Shown: one piece after another, positions 23,140 through 36,800 of the stretch
How positions within the stretch are numbered: position 1 is the first letter of the stretch
Layout of the letters: the number at the start of each line of letters is the position of its first letter
DNA from: Halicephalobus mephisto
Lineage: Eukaryota > Nematoda > Chromadorea > Rhabditida > Panagrolaimidae
Reading direction: 5' to 3'
Length of the DNA: 64,000 nucleotides
NCBI GenBank assembly: GCA_009193035.1
Contig: SWDT01000101.1
Coordinates: forward strand, 1 to 64,000
Translations under genes and position numbers: made by a program
The notes under the pieces: generated by a model
Database searches by the model: none
Told to the model about the DNA's origin: nothing
What the model saw: only the letters and a program-made list of their open reading frames with translations

Positions 23140-26100
23140 GGTATCAAAAACCCATCCCACGTTTGGTCGGGCCCCGCCTTGAGACTATCCGAAGACCAGG
23201 TAAATCGTCCAACAAGACCTTTTACATGATGAGACCATTGTACTTTTTACTGCGAACGATAAAGAACCGCCTCATTGACCGAGTGATTTTTCGATTTTCA
23301 AAGAATGTAGGATAACAAAGTAAGTAAACATTTACTAGACTGTTCTTGTTTTGATCTTTTTTATTTTACATTTTTGCAACGTTTATTAAAAGCGTAGGCA
23401 GCAATAATGCATTTTTTTAAATTTATTTGAATAATTTTTGAAATTTTAATAAAAATTTAAAAAAAAATATTTTTATATTTTTGCTCATCTACAAAGTACT
23501 TCGCTTTGGTATTTCCTTTTTTATCGTTTTTGATGAAATTCCAAAATTTTAAAATTTTACGAAATTTTATAAAATTTAAAAATTTTGAATAGAATTTGGA
23601 AAATTCGTGTTCAAAAAATTTAGGATTTTTTATAATTGATGAATTTTTTAAATAAATTATTTTAAAATTTATTTGATAATTTCTATGATTTATTACATTG
23701 TTTTTCAAAAATTTAAATTTCGGTCTCAAATGGAATTTGAAAAATCCATGTTGAAGTTTTGTAATCGATAAATGTGTTTTTTAAATAAATTGTTTTAAAA
23801 TTTATTTGATAATTTTTAAATTTTTGAAAAATGATCTAATAAATCATAAATTTCGGTCTCGAATGGAATTTGGAAAGTTTGTGTTCAAAAAATTTAGGAT
23901 TTTTTACAATTGATAATTTTTAAAAATAAATTGTTTTAAAATTTATTTGATAATTTTTAAATTTTTGAAAAATAGTCTAATAAATCATAAATTTCGGTCT
24001 CGAATGGAATTTGGAAAGTTTGTGTTCAAAAAATTTAGGATTTTTTACAATTGATAATTTTTAAAAATAAATTGTTTTTAAATTTTTTTGATAATTTTAA
24101 AATTTTTGGAAAATAGTCTAATAAATCATAAATTTCGGTCTCGAATGGAATTTGGAAAATTCGTGCTGAAAAAGTTTCGTAATCGATAAGTGTTTTTTTA
24201 AATAAATTATTTTAAAATTTATTTTATAATTTTTAAATTTTTGAAAAATAGTCTAATAAATCATAAATTTCGATCTCGAATGGAATTTGGAAAATTCGTG
24301 TTGAAAAAGTTTCGTAATCGATAAGTGTGTTTTGTTACAATCATAACACTCGAAAAAACGGTAAATATTCGAATTTTGAAGAGCTACTTAAAAAATTAAC
24401 AAGTTTAGTCTCGAATGGAATTTCGAGAATTTATGGCGAAATATTTTTCCGGAATTTCACAACCGAAAATTACATAACTACAGTATTTATTGGATAATTT
24501 TAGAATTTTTTAAAGCAATATTGAAAATTACGAAATTTTGGTCTCGATTGGAAAGTTGTAAAAATATTTTTTGAAATAATTTTTTGTATTTATTTTTTTT
24601 TAAATATTTAGAAATTATTTTAAATTTCCAAAAATAAAGTATTTAATTATTTTCGAACTTTTTGGTCCTAACTGGAAAGTTTTAAAATTTCGTGTCAGGA
24701 CAAATTTTTTGAGTTTTATTGTATTTATTTTTTAAAAATATTTAAAAACTTTAAAATTATTTTGAATTTCCAAAAATCAAGTATTTAATTATTTTCAAAC
24801 TTTTAGGTCCTAACTGGAAAGTTCTAAAATTTACGTCAGAAAAATTTTTACGGTAAGTATATTTATTATTTTAATAAAATTTTATTTTTTACAAAAGTAA
24901 TTTTTCGTTGTAAAGTTAAAATTGCACAATTGAAAAACAAAAATTTTTATAGAAATTTTCAACGATGTTTGTTTTTCGATTTCAGTGAAAAAAAAAATTA
25001 AAACAAAAAAATTCTTGCAATTTTTTAAAAACTACGTAAAAACGGAATTTTTATGACATTTTAAAACAAACAAATTTTATTTTTTATCATTATTTTATAT
25101 TTTTAGAATACCGTAAAAATAACAACAATTTTTTTTGTTTTTTAAAATAAAAAATAAATTTTAAAATTTGCTGAAATTTAAAAAAAAAATTATTTTTTTA
25201 AATTTTTATTTTTTTGAAAAGTTCTGAAATTTGCCAAAATTCAGAGAGATATTTTAGAACTTTTTAGAATTTTACAAAATTTCAAGTTTTTTAGAATTTT
25301 ATAAAATTTTAAAACTTTTTTTAAAATAAAGGATTCTGAAATTTTCAAAAAAATATATAAAATTTTGGAAAATTTCGAAATTTAATAAGATATTTTAGAA
25401 TTTTCAAGAGCTTTCTAGGAAGTTTTAGAACTTTTTAGAATTTTATAAAATTTCAAGTTTTTTAAAAATTTCAAGTTTTTTAGAATTTTGAAGTTTCTAA
25501 ATTCTTTAAAAAAACAAAGAATTCTAGAATTTGAAAAAAATAAAAAATTTTTAAACTTTTTTAGAATTTTATAACATTTCCGAAGAAGTTGTAGAATTTT
25601 GGAATTTTCTGAAATCTTAGAAAAACCATAAAGGATTCCGAAATTTTCAAATTTTATGGAAATTTCGGAATTTTAAAAACTTCTAAAAAATTCTAGAATC
25701 TAATAGAGTATTTCGAATTCTTTTAAAATCTTCAGAAGTCCTCATAATCTCCCAAAAAGTTTCCAAAAATCCAACAAAAAATTAAAACCAACAGCTTAAT
25801 TTTTTAATTTTTAAAATTTCTAAGAATTTAAAAGTTTTTAAACAATATTTATTTTTGAGTATTTTTTGAAAATTATTATTTTTAATATTTTAAATATTTT
25901 TTTGAATATTATAATTCTTAATATTTTGAATGTTATTGTTTTTAATATTTTTAAATATTATTATTTTTCATATTTTTTGAATGTTATTACTTTTAATATT
26001 TTATATATTATTATTTTTCATATTTTTTGAATGTTACTATTTTTAATATTTTTTGAATATTGTTATTTTTTATATTTTTATTTTTTTAAATTTCTTTGTA

Positions 26101-26579
26101 GAATCAGAGAGAAAATGTACCGATCGTATTTTGTACATGTTGTTTGTCTTTAATCCGTGTTTTCCGACACTTACAGAAGAACACTCTTGAATTTGATTTT
26201 TTTCGATCTCAGAATCAAACTTTAGACTTTAGACTTTAAAGTTAAGTTTTCATAAAACTTTCTAGTTTGAATATTTGATTTAGAAAAAAAGTTAAAAATA
26301 ATTTATTCTACAGTATCTATGTGGAGATCAGTGAGTTCAAAAAAGTCAAAAATGATTTTTGAAATTTGATATTTTTCGAAAAAACTTAAAATAATAAAAA
26401 TAATTCACAATTTTTTAAAATAATAATTTAAAATTCGAAATTTTTAAGAATAAAAAAATTTATTTCAAAAATTCCTCTAATTACGGTATTTTGACAAAGT
26501 TACAAACCAATATAGAAAATTTTGGAATTTTAAAAATTCAATTATTTTTAGAATCTTGCAGAATTTTATAAACATTAAA
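23140..26579. other. gene-free AT-rich intergenic stretch with repeats
   Basis: 23140-23340 is the 5' flank of the ATPase gene. 23600-24400 holds about five diverged tandem units of roughly 130-150 bases marked by TCGAATGGAATTTGGAAA and AATAAATCATAAATTTCG. The remainder is A/T-rich with TTTTAGAATTTT-type phrases. A slightly richer piece at 26100-26200 is not recognisable. No gene is seen. Confidence 0.6.
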
Positions 26580-27245
26580 TTTTACAATTTTCGGTCTCAA
26601 CTGGAAAGTTTTAAAATTTCGTGTTGAGACTTTTTTAAATTTCTATTTTTATTTTTTTATAAAAATATCATTTTTAAAATTTAAATGTATTTTTGTATAA
26701 TTGTTTGAAACCGGTTAAAAAATTATTTTACAATTTCCGGTCTTAACTGGAAAGTTTTAAAATTTAGTGTCGAGACTTTTTTAAATTTTTATAATATTTT
26801 TATTCTTTTTATAAAAATATCATTTTTAGAGTTTATTCGTTTTTAAAAAATTTTTGGAACCAGTTAAAAAATTATTTTACAATTTCCGATCCCAATTGGA
26901 AAGTTTTAAAATTTCGTGTTGAGACTTTTTAAAATTTTTATAATATTTTTATTTTTGTTTTAAAAATATCATTTTTAGAGTTTATTCGTTTTTAAAAAAT
27001 TTTTGAAACCGGTTAAAAAATTATTTTACAATGTTTGGTCTTAACTGGAAAGTTTTAAAATTTCGTGTTGAGACTTTTTTAAATTTTTAAATTTTTATAT
27101 TTTTATTCTTTTTATAAAAATATCATTTTTAGAGTTTATTCGTTTTTAAAAAGTTTTTGGAATCAGTTAAAAAATTATTTTACAATTTTTGGTCTTAACT
27201 GGAAAGTTTTAAAATTTCGTGTTGAGACTTTTTTGAACAATGAAC
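26580..27245. repeat. about 140-bp tandem repeat (5 units)
   Basis: Units are marked by AACTGGAAAGTTTTAAAATT, TCGTGTTGAGACTTTTTT and AAACCGGTTAAAAAATTATT. They repeat with a period near 140 bases and moderate divergence. No coding signal is present. 27246-27830 is unremarkable AT-rich sequence. Confidence 0.8.
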
Positions 27246-27839
27246 TTTAAAAATGTGTGATGATTTTAAATTTATCTAATCTTTGAAAATTTGAATTGAA
27301 AGAAGTACTGTATTTTTTACTTTTAAAGGATTAAATTTAATTACATAAATTTAACGAAAGACAGATCAAAACAGGATCAATTTTGAGAACAGCAAAGTTG
27401 AGTCAAAGTTTACATTTTGAATTTTTTTCTGACAAAAACGTCAAATTTATTTTGTAAAACAACTTGATCTTTTGATTTTTTTTTTTGTGTACCGACTTTT
27501 TTTAAAATCCTCGAAATAAGTGGGTTTAAATTCAATAATAGTACATTCGTCATTTTAAATTTTAAAAAATCCAAAATTAAATTTAGAAAATTCCTGAAAT
27601 TTTTTGAAACAAATATTTGTTTACAAAATTAATAAAATTAGATCCATCAATGACGTAAATTTCATTATTTACGTAATAAAAGTATTTAAATTTCAAACTT
27701 TTTATTTTTTTTTATCTAAATTAAATATTTAAAAAACAATTTTTAAATTTTTTTTCAGAAGATTTTATTGTTTACTGTAAGATAAAAAATAACTTCGACA
27801 TGAATTTTCGAAGATAGTTACAGTAATGAAGTTGGATTT

Positions 27840-28215
27840 GGTACGGTAAACGTAGTAATCTTTCTTATTGCTGATTTGTACTGGTCTTTTATTGCTCTCA
27901 AACTTGGGTAATTAAATCAACAGTGATAATTGCAATAATCACAGTAAAGCAAAACAGAAGACAGTACATTAATAAACAATAATCCTTCTTAGTATTGATT
28001 CGTACTGGTCTCTTTTTTGCCCTTCAAACTTGGGTAATTAAACCAAAAGTAATGATTATAACAATCACAGTAAAGTAAAGTACAAGACAGTACATTATTA
28101 AACGTAGTAATCCTTCTTAGTACTGATTTGTACCGGTCTCTTTTTTGCTCTTCAAACTTGGGTAATTAAACCAAAAGTAATGATTATAACAATCGCGGTA
28201 AAGCAATATATAGAA
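27840..28215 (-). repeat. 126-128-bp tandem repeat carrying SL1-like sequence
   Basis: Three units share TAGTAATCCTTCTTAGTACT, GGTCTCTTTTTTGCTCTTCA and CACAGTAAAG. On the minus strand each contains a 21-of-22 match to the nematode SL1 leader, at 27918-27897, 28044-28023 and 28172-28151 (GGTTTAATTACCC then AAGTTTGA). A true SL RNA gene would have GT right after the leader. Here it is followed by AGAGCAAAAAAGAGACC-like sequence, and I see no Sm-site equivalent. These are therefore not ordinary SL1 RNA genes. Confidence 0.8.
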
Positions 28216-28376
28216 TAATACATAATACGTAATACATAATATACTACGATTACTTAAAGCATTATAAAATCACGATAAACACAAAACGTGAATTAGACAC
28301 ATTAATAGTGAAGTGTAAAAGTTCGCTTGTCTCTTTGCATTGATGACTCATCTGCTGTTCTCCACTACTGTCATCT

Positions 28377-29085
28377 TTGGTTGCGTCAACAAAGGATAAT
28401 TTTGTAATCTTCACGTATCATTTTGTTACGCACAATTTTGTAACTTTTATACAATATTTCATTACGGAAGATTTTCTAACTTGTGACATATTGTTACAAA
28501 AAATCCTGCAACTTATATATGGTATTTTATCACGGAATATTCTGCAACTTTTTGTATGACTTTCTGTTAAGGCAGATTTTGTAACTTATGTAACTTTTCA
28601 TTACCAAAAATTTGTAACTATTATATAATATTTCATTACCAAAAATTTGTAACTTATGTAATACTTCATTATCAAAAATTTGAAACTTTTATATAATACT
28701 TCATTACCAAAAATTTGTAACTTATGTAATACTTCATTATCAAAAATTTGCAACTTTTATATAATATTTCATTACCGAAAATTTGCAACTTATGTAATAC
28801 TTCATTATCAAAAATTTGAAACTTTTATATAATACTTCATTACCAAAAATATGATACTTTTATATAATATTTCATTACCAAAAATTTGTAACTTATGTAA
28901 TACTTCATTACAGAATATGTTGTGTTTCGTCAAATGTTACAATTTACCATAACAAATACGATTTTCATTACCAATGTCGAATGTTCTTGAAAACCGTTAC
29001 AATTATGTTATATTTTTAATAATTGAAAATTCCACAAAAACCACCTAATAATTATTCTCATATTTGTTATTCGAACAAAATTTGC
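28377..29085 (+). repeat. dispersed repeat B, copy 2
   Basis: Short tandem units (about 35-45 bases: ATTTCATTACCAAAAATTTG, TAACTTATGTAATACTT) lead into a right end at 28925-29082 that is nearly identical to 9495-9658. The orientation is the same as copy 1. A 60-codon open frame in it is a repeat artefact. 29086-29452 is AT-rich and contains only the 3' flank of CLPTM1L. Confidence 0.75.
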
Positions 29086-29452
29086 AATTTTTTTTATCAA
29101 ATATTAGAAAAAATCATAGATTACGGTAAACTTTAAAACAAACTTTTTAAATTTTGATTTTGTTTTTTCCGATCGGCTTCGTCACAATCAAAAAGCTGTT
29201 TTTTTTTAAGTACACAAAATTAAAAAATCAAAGAAATATAAAAAATTGAAAAAATATAAAAAAGTTCAGTGATCTTGATTTTTTTAAAAATAAAAATCAC
29301 AAAAACTACCGTACTTATCGTATTTGTCAAATCAAATCTCGAGACTGCATTTGTTCATTCACGTGAAACATTGATCTTTGTCAAAATAAAATAAATAAAA
29401 TAAATAAACTTTTTTCAAGTGAAATAACCTCCACAAAACTGAATGAAACTTA

Positions 29453-32400
29453 TTATTGGTCTTTTTTGGTTTCTTTATGTTCCTGATCTTCGTCCTCGAA
29501 AACTTGACCAAATTCGTTCACTCTTGTCTTGTCAACAGGGTAGAGGTATCTTTGATAAAGATAAATCTGAAAAAATAAAATTAAAAATATTAAATCAAAA
29601 AAAAAAATAAAAATTTTAAATTTAAAAAAAAATTTTTAAATCTGAAAAAAATTTAAAATATTAGATCTAAAAAAACTAGAAATATTACATAAAAAAAAAA
29701 AATAAAAATTTTAAATTTAAAAAATAAAATTAAAAATATTAAATCAAAAAAAAATTAAAAATATTACATCTAAAAAATAAAATTTAAAATATTAAATCTG
29801 AAACAACTCAAAAAACTTTAAAAAATACACTAATTTTTAAATTCGAAATTTCATATAAAACTTAAAATTCAAAAAAATTTTATTTTAAATTTAAAAAATC
29901 TCACCAAAAAAACAACATCATCTCTGAAACAAGCCACTCTATGAGCCGTCGGCATGCTGATGATAAAAGCGAACATGTCGTCGATGAAAGTATTGAAAGC
30001 CTGGAATTATTTAAAATAAATCACATTCAAAATTAAAAATAATATTATTTTTAATCAAAATTCAAAAATATTAAATTTCAAGTAATCTAAGTTTTTATTA
30101 AATTTCTGAAAATTAGAAAAATTATGCATAAAACTTTTCTGAAATTCTAGGAATTTCTACAGTAATCTAAGTAATTTTATGAACTTTTCTATAAGTCTAG
30201 AGACCTACAGTATTCTACAAAATTCCACAGGATTTTGAATAATTACAGAAATTTTTACAGTATAACAAATAATTTCAAAAACTTCTCTAAGATTCCAGAA
30301 ATGTCTACAGTAGTCTAAGTAATTTTATGAACTTTTAAATAAGTCTAGAGACCTACAGTATTCTATAAAATTCCACAGTATACCAAATAATTTCAAAAAC
30401 TTCTCTAAGATTCCAGAAATTTCTACAGTAGTCTAAGTAATTCTATAAACCTTTCTGAGTCTAGAGACCTACAGTATTCTACAAAATTCCAGTATTTTGA
30501 GTAATTACAGAAATTTCTACAGTACCCTAAATAATTCCATAAACTTCTACAGTATATTAAATAATTTCAAAAACCTCTCTAAGATTCCATAAACTCTTAC
30601 AGTATCCTAAATCATTCTAAAACCTTCTATAATATATATAAAAACCTTAGAAATTTCCAGAAATCTCTGATTTTTGAAACTTTCAAAAGTTTCTAAGATT
30701 CTAGAAAATTCTAATTTTGTCATAAATTAAAAAATTAAAAACCAACCTTGTACATGAAGGCCCGCCACGGAAGATGAGCGACTGATTTCAATTTGTAATT
30801 CAAAAACAACTGAGGCAACATGAACAAAAATCCAAATGCATAAACACCCTTGGAAAGGCAGTTGATCACCCAGGAATACCAGGACTTGTGGGGAATGTAC
30901 AGTAAACTAAAAATAAAAAATTCACTTTTTTTATCAAATTACTTTTCTAAATTTAAAAATAAGATGACAATTTTCTTAATTTTAAAATAAAATAATAATT
31001 TTTTTAAATTTAAAAATAAGATAATAAATTTTTTAATTTAAAAATAAAATGATAAATTTTTTAAATTTAAAAATAAGATGATAATTTTCTTAATTTTAAA
31101 ATAAAATAATAATTTTTTTCTAATATTAAAATAAGATGATAAATTTTTTAAATTTTAAAATAAAATAATAATTTTTAAATTTCAGAAACTTCTAAAAATC
31201 CAAATTAAATTTAGCAAACCTGTAGATGGCTCCTCCGATACACAACGGAATCATCAGAATCGACAAGTATCTCATTGCTTCTGAATCTATTTCATCCGTT
31301 TCTTGTTCTGCTTTGGTCCTTTCTGTTCCAAATTTCGGAATTGGAATAAATTTGAAAAAATTCCATTTAATTTTTAAAGCTTTTGTTAATTTCCAAATTT
31401 CAATTACAACTCCGAATCCAGAAGGCAAAAGAATCAGAAGACTCGTTTTTTCGTCTAACAAATATAAAAAAATAATTCCTTGTGAAATACATCTCCAAAT
31501 TAAAGTTTTCGAAGATAATCCGACCATCGAATTTCTGGATTTCCAAAAAGATATATCATTTTTGAAACTTAAAAAATCTAATAAAAGATGAATTGTCGAA
31601 ATAAAAACGGTCAAAATTAAAAAATAAAAATTTGTATCGGTGTATATTCCTTTTACCTAAAATAATAAATGTAAAAAATTTTAAATAAAAACAAACTTCG
31701 TCGAAATCTTTTTCAGTAAATCCCAAATTTTGGAATTGTTTGAATGAAGCTTGTCCGGTTATTAGCATTCTCAATTTTCCAATGGACAAAGGACGATAAT
31801 TGACCGTAAAATAAAGGGATTTATTTTCATTATTAATCTGAAACAAAAAATTTAAATTTAAAAAAAAAAATAAAATTTAGATAAATTTAAAAAAAAAATA
31901 AAATTTAGATAAATTTAAATTTTTAAAAAATAAAATTTAAATAAATTTTAAAGAAAAATAAAATTTAGATAAATTTAAATTTTAAAAAAAATTAAATTTA
32001 AAAAAAACAAAAAAGTTTTTATTGCATTTCAGAAGGTTTCGGAAATTCAGATTATATTCTTGAAGTTTTTAGAATTCTAGGAAATTTCAAAATATTACAG
32101 AATCTTTTGGAAATCATTAATCAAGACAGTAAAATTCTTCAAGTTTTGATTGAATTCTAAAAACTTGTAAAATTTTTTACTAGATATTGGAAGATTTTTT
32201 ACTTTTGCTTCAATTCTAAAATATTCTTGAAATTTTTATAATATATTGTACAATCCTTCTATTTTTGCTTCGATTCTAAAATATTTTAGAAATTTTTATT
32301 AGATATTGTGAATTTTTTCTATTTTTGCTTCATTTCTAAAATATTCTTGAAATTTTTATAATATATTGCAAGATTTTTTATTTTTGCTTCAATTCTAAAA

Positions 32401-33787
32401 TATTTTAAATATTTTTATTATATATTGTAAGAGTTTTCAATTTTTGCTTCATTTCTAAAATATTCTTGAAATTTTTATTAAATATTGTAAGATTTTTTAC
32501 TTTTGCTTCATTTCTAAAATATTCTAAATATTTTTATTATATATTGTACAATCCCTCTATTTTTGCTTCGATTCTAGGACCTTCTACTAAATACCGTGGA
32601 AATCTTCAAATTTTAATTGAATTACAGTACATTCTAAAATCTTTAATCAAGTTCATAAAACTCTAAAATTCTTTAACTTTTTAAGTCAGCAAAACTTCAA
32701 AAATTGCGTTAACTGCACGTGTAATTACTTGCATAAACTTCGTCCAAAGTGATCTTCGATATGTGCTCTTTTGATTGAACGAAAACTTCCCAAAACAGAA
32801 ATAAAATCAAAGCTTAATTCGTCCAAAACGTCACCTGTTTCGACCAACTCCAAAATAAAGCAGCTGATCGACCTCCACAAACCAGCTTTGAAAACTTTTT
32901 CATAATTTTAAAATTAAACTTTTTTATAATTTTAAAATTTAACTTTTTTATAATTTTATAAATTTAATTTTTTTCATAATTTTAAAATTTAACTTTTTTT
33001 TAATTTTATAAATTTAATTTTTTTCATAATTTTAAAACTAAACTTTTTCGTAATTTTAAAACTAAACTTTTTCGTAATTTTAAAATTTAACTTTTTTATA
33101 ATTTTTTTTCAGTAAAAATCGATAAAAAAATCAAAGAAATTTACGTGTTCAATCAATCAAGGTTGAGAATTTCATTTTTTTTAATTTCAATTTTAATCGA
33201 TTTTTTTTTGTTTAAAAATTTAAAAAATGAAAATGTGTATTTTATGGACATTTAGTTTCTGGTTGATTCTTGGAATTAATTTCGACGTAAGTTTCAAGTT
33301 CAAAAATTATTGATTAAAATTTAGTTTAATCTCAAAAATTTAATTTTTTAAAATTAATTTTGTTAAATTTTTAAAAAATTTTAAAAATAATTTTCGTAGA
33401 AAAACGATTCTTTTATTTTTAGAATTATAGAATTTTAAAATTTTAAAATTTTCGAAATTTTCTAAAAAAGTTTAAAATTCTGGAATTTTTAAAATTTCCT
33501 AAAATCTATCAAAATTTAAATTTTCAGACCATTTTAAAAAACTTCAAAAAATTCTGAAAAATCCTAATTTTTGCGAATTTTCAAAGATTCTAAAAATTTT
33601 GAATATTTTTAAAAATAAAACTTCAGATTCCCCAACCAACTACCGCAATTACTCCTGACAATGTATGCAACTACTGCCAAAAAGTGCTGGGGGTCACTTA
33701 TTACTATTATCTTCATCAAAAAACCGAAAAACTCGTAAAACACAAAATCAAGCATTTGTGCAATCGTTATGGCGAAGTAAGTCAGTA

Positions 33788-33819
<32 letters not shown>

Positions 33820-36800
33820 CAATTGTTGTATCGTTGTATTAACTGGTTATTGAGTAAGCAAGTCACATCTGAAAAAAAGTACCCCGCGTGCTGGACAATA
33901 GGGATACTGTACATATGATAGATTGAGTGTTACATACTTAATACATGGTTATTATTGTGTTTAATACTTGTTATATCAATCTATTAACAGGTTATTAAGT
34001 AAGTAAACCAGGTCTCGAAGGGAAGTACTCTACGTGCTGAACAATGGGGATACTGTACATGATAGATTGAGTGTTATATACTTAATATATGGTTATTATT
34101 GTGTTTAATACTTGTTATATTGATGTATTAACTGGCTATCAAGTAAGTAAACCAGGTCTCGAAGGGAAATACTCTACGTGCTGAACAATGGGGATACTGT
34201 ACATGATAGATTGAGTGTTACATACTTAATACATGGTTATTATTGTGTTTAATACTTGTTATATTGATGTATTAACTGGCTATTAAGTAAGTAAACCAGG
34301 TCTCAGAGGGAAGTACTCTACGTGTTGAACAATGGGGATACTGTACAGGACAAATCGAGTGCTGACTAGTTAATTAATATATAACTATTATGCTTAATCT
34401 TATTATTATTGGGATAAATAAAAAACTTATATTCTTCATCTCTCGCGCGACCACACTGATCTACAAAAATCTAACAATAAACTAAAAAAATTAATTAAAC
34501 ATAATAATTTCTAAAATTTACAGTATCGTCGTTACTGTATGTACAATCTTCTTCAAAACTACAAAACTGTATACAAAAACATGAGATCTGTCACAGAAGG
34601 ACAATACAAGCCCCTCGAAACTTGTGGTTTCCTCAAGCAATGTTCTCAAATGGACGGAAATTCCGACGACCTCTTGTTCGATTTCATGGATCAAAATTCG
34701 ACTTTTTTGAACATCGATGAACTCGAAAAAGAAGATTTGGGAAATATAATCATTCTTGAAGATTAATTACCATAATATTGTAAAAAACTATTATTACGAA
34801 ATGAACTTGAGAAAAATTTCTAAATTTTTTTAGAAATATAAATTCAGAACAATTCTAACAACTTCTATTAGGATTTAATACTATTATAAATAACATCGAA
34901 AATAAACATTGTTATAAAATTATCTTCGGGAGAATTTTTAAACGTTTTTAGAAATATAAATTTAAGACAATTCCAACTTCTAAAATCTAGTACTATTATA
35001 AATAACATCGAAAACGAACATTGTTACGAAATTATTTTCGGGAGAATTTCTAAACGTTTTTAGAAATATAAATTTAAGATAATTCCAACTTCTAGAATCT
35101 AGTACTATTATAAATAATGTCAAAAAATGAATATTATTACGAAATTGTTCTGACATGAATCTTCAATACCTTCGAGAAACGGACTTCAGATAACTCCAAC
35201 AACGTCCCCTAGGATCTAGTACTATTGTAAACACCAAGAATTAGTTTTTACGGACGAGTGTCGAGAAGAATCTGCAGAAACTAAAGTAGTGTAAGATTAC
35301 AACTATCACGTAAGATCAAAATAGTAACTATTTCGTGACCAAGATGCCAGAATTACTTTACTCCGATCCATCCGCAACCTCGGTCATACAGAACACAAAA
35401 CTCATCCATCTTCCACTTTGATCATTACACATCGAATTATTCATAAATGTCCAACAAAAAACATAACTATTACTACAGTAACCTTTCAAAATGGAAGTCT
35501 TTTCCTATAAATCATTACACATCGAACTATTCATAAATCTTCCAAAAAAACATAACTATTACTACAGTGACCTCTCAAGAATAAAATTTTTTCCCTATAA
35601 ATCATTACACATCGAATTATTCATAAATGTCCAACAAAAAACATAACTATTACTACAGTAACCTTTCAAAAATAAAATTCTTTTCCTATAAATCATTACA
35701 CATCGAACTATTCATAAATCTTCCAAAAAAACATAACTATTGCAATACTATCCCGAAAATAAATTTTCTATTTTAATCTGAACTCGCGATTTTCTAAAAC
35801 CTTCAATTTTCGAATTTTTAAATTCGGAATTTTTTATTAAAAATTCAAAACTAACCTCGATTTCGTCTCTGAGTCTTGAAGACATCTCATCCACCGTAAA
35901 TATGGGATAATATTGATGTTTTCCGTCGATTTTTTCCATCTTCAGAAACCTAGCGATCTCGTGCGGGAGATTTGAGAGTGGAAAAACCAAAGCGTCCTCG
36001 ACGATTGCGAAGAAAATTTTCGATTTTAAATGTGGAGTTTTTTTTAATTTTTCTTTTTTCAACGGAATTTCCTTATTTTCCGACATCAGATTGAATGTAG
36101 ATGCTTCTGGAATTTTCGAAATTGTCAACTTCGAAGTTTGGACCAGTCTTTCCTCAACCAAGGCCGGATTTCGGTGTCTTTGATCAGAAGGAAGAAAAAT
36201 CGCATATAATTGAAGTTTATCAATGTTCTTCTTTAATTTTTCATTCAATTTCAAAATAATATCAATATCTGCTTCATCGTAGAGGTTGAAATCCTTATTT
36301 TGATAAACTTCAACAGATTCAGATCCAAAAGGATTAGAATTAACAGAAATACGGACAGACAATCCATGAAGCGGCCATTTACCAGTTTTCTGATCAATCA
36401 TAGGCTAAAATCAAAATTTCATATATTAAAACAAGAATTTCAGACACAAAAACTTGAAATTAACATATAAAACTAAAATTCGATATATGAAAACAAAATT
36501 ATATATAAGAAAATTAAGTTTCATATATAAAAACTAAAATTCGATATATAAAAACTAAAACTCGATATATAAAAATAAAACTATATATGAAACTAAAATT
36601 TGATATATGAAAACAAAACTATATATGGAAATTAAAGTTCGATATATGAAACTAAAATTCGATATATGAAAACAAAATTATATATAAAAACTAAAATTTG
36701 ATATATAAAAATAAAACTATATATAAAAATTAAAATTCGATATATAAAAATAAAACTATATATGGAAATTAAAGTTCGATATATGAAACTAAAATCCGAT

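Noticed and set aside
27840..28215. Bona fide SL1 RNA genes on the minus strand
   Set aside because: The leader is not followed by a GT donor, and there is no recognisable SL RNA body or Sm site. Reported as an SL1-bearing repeat instead.
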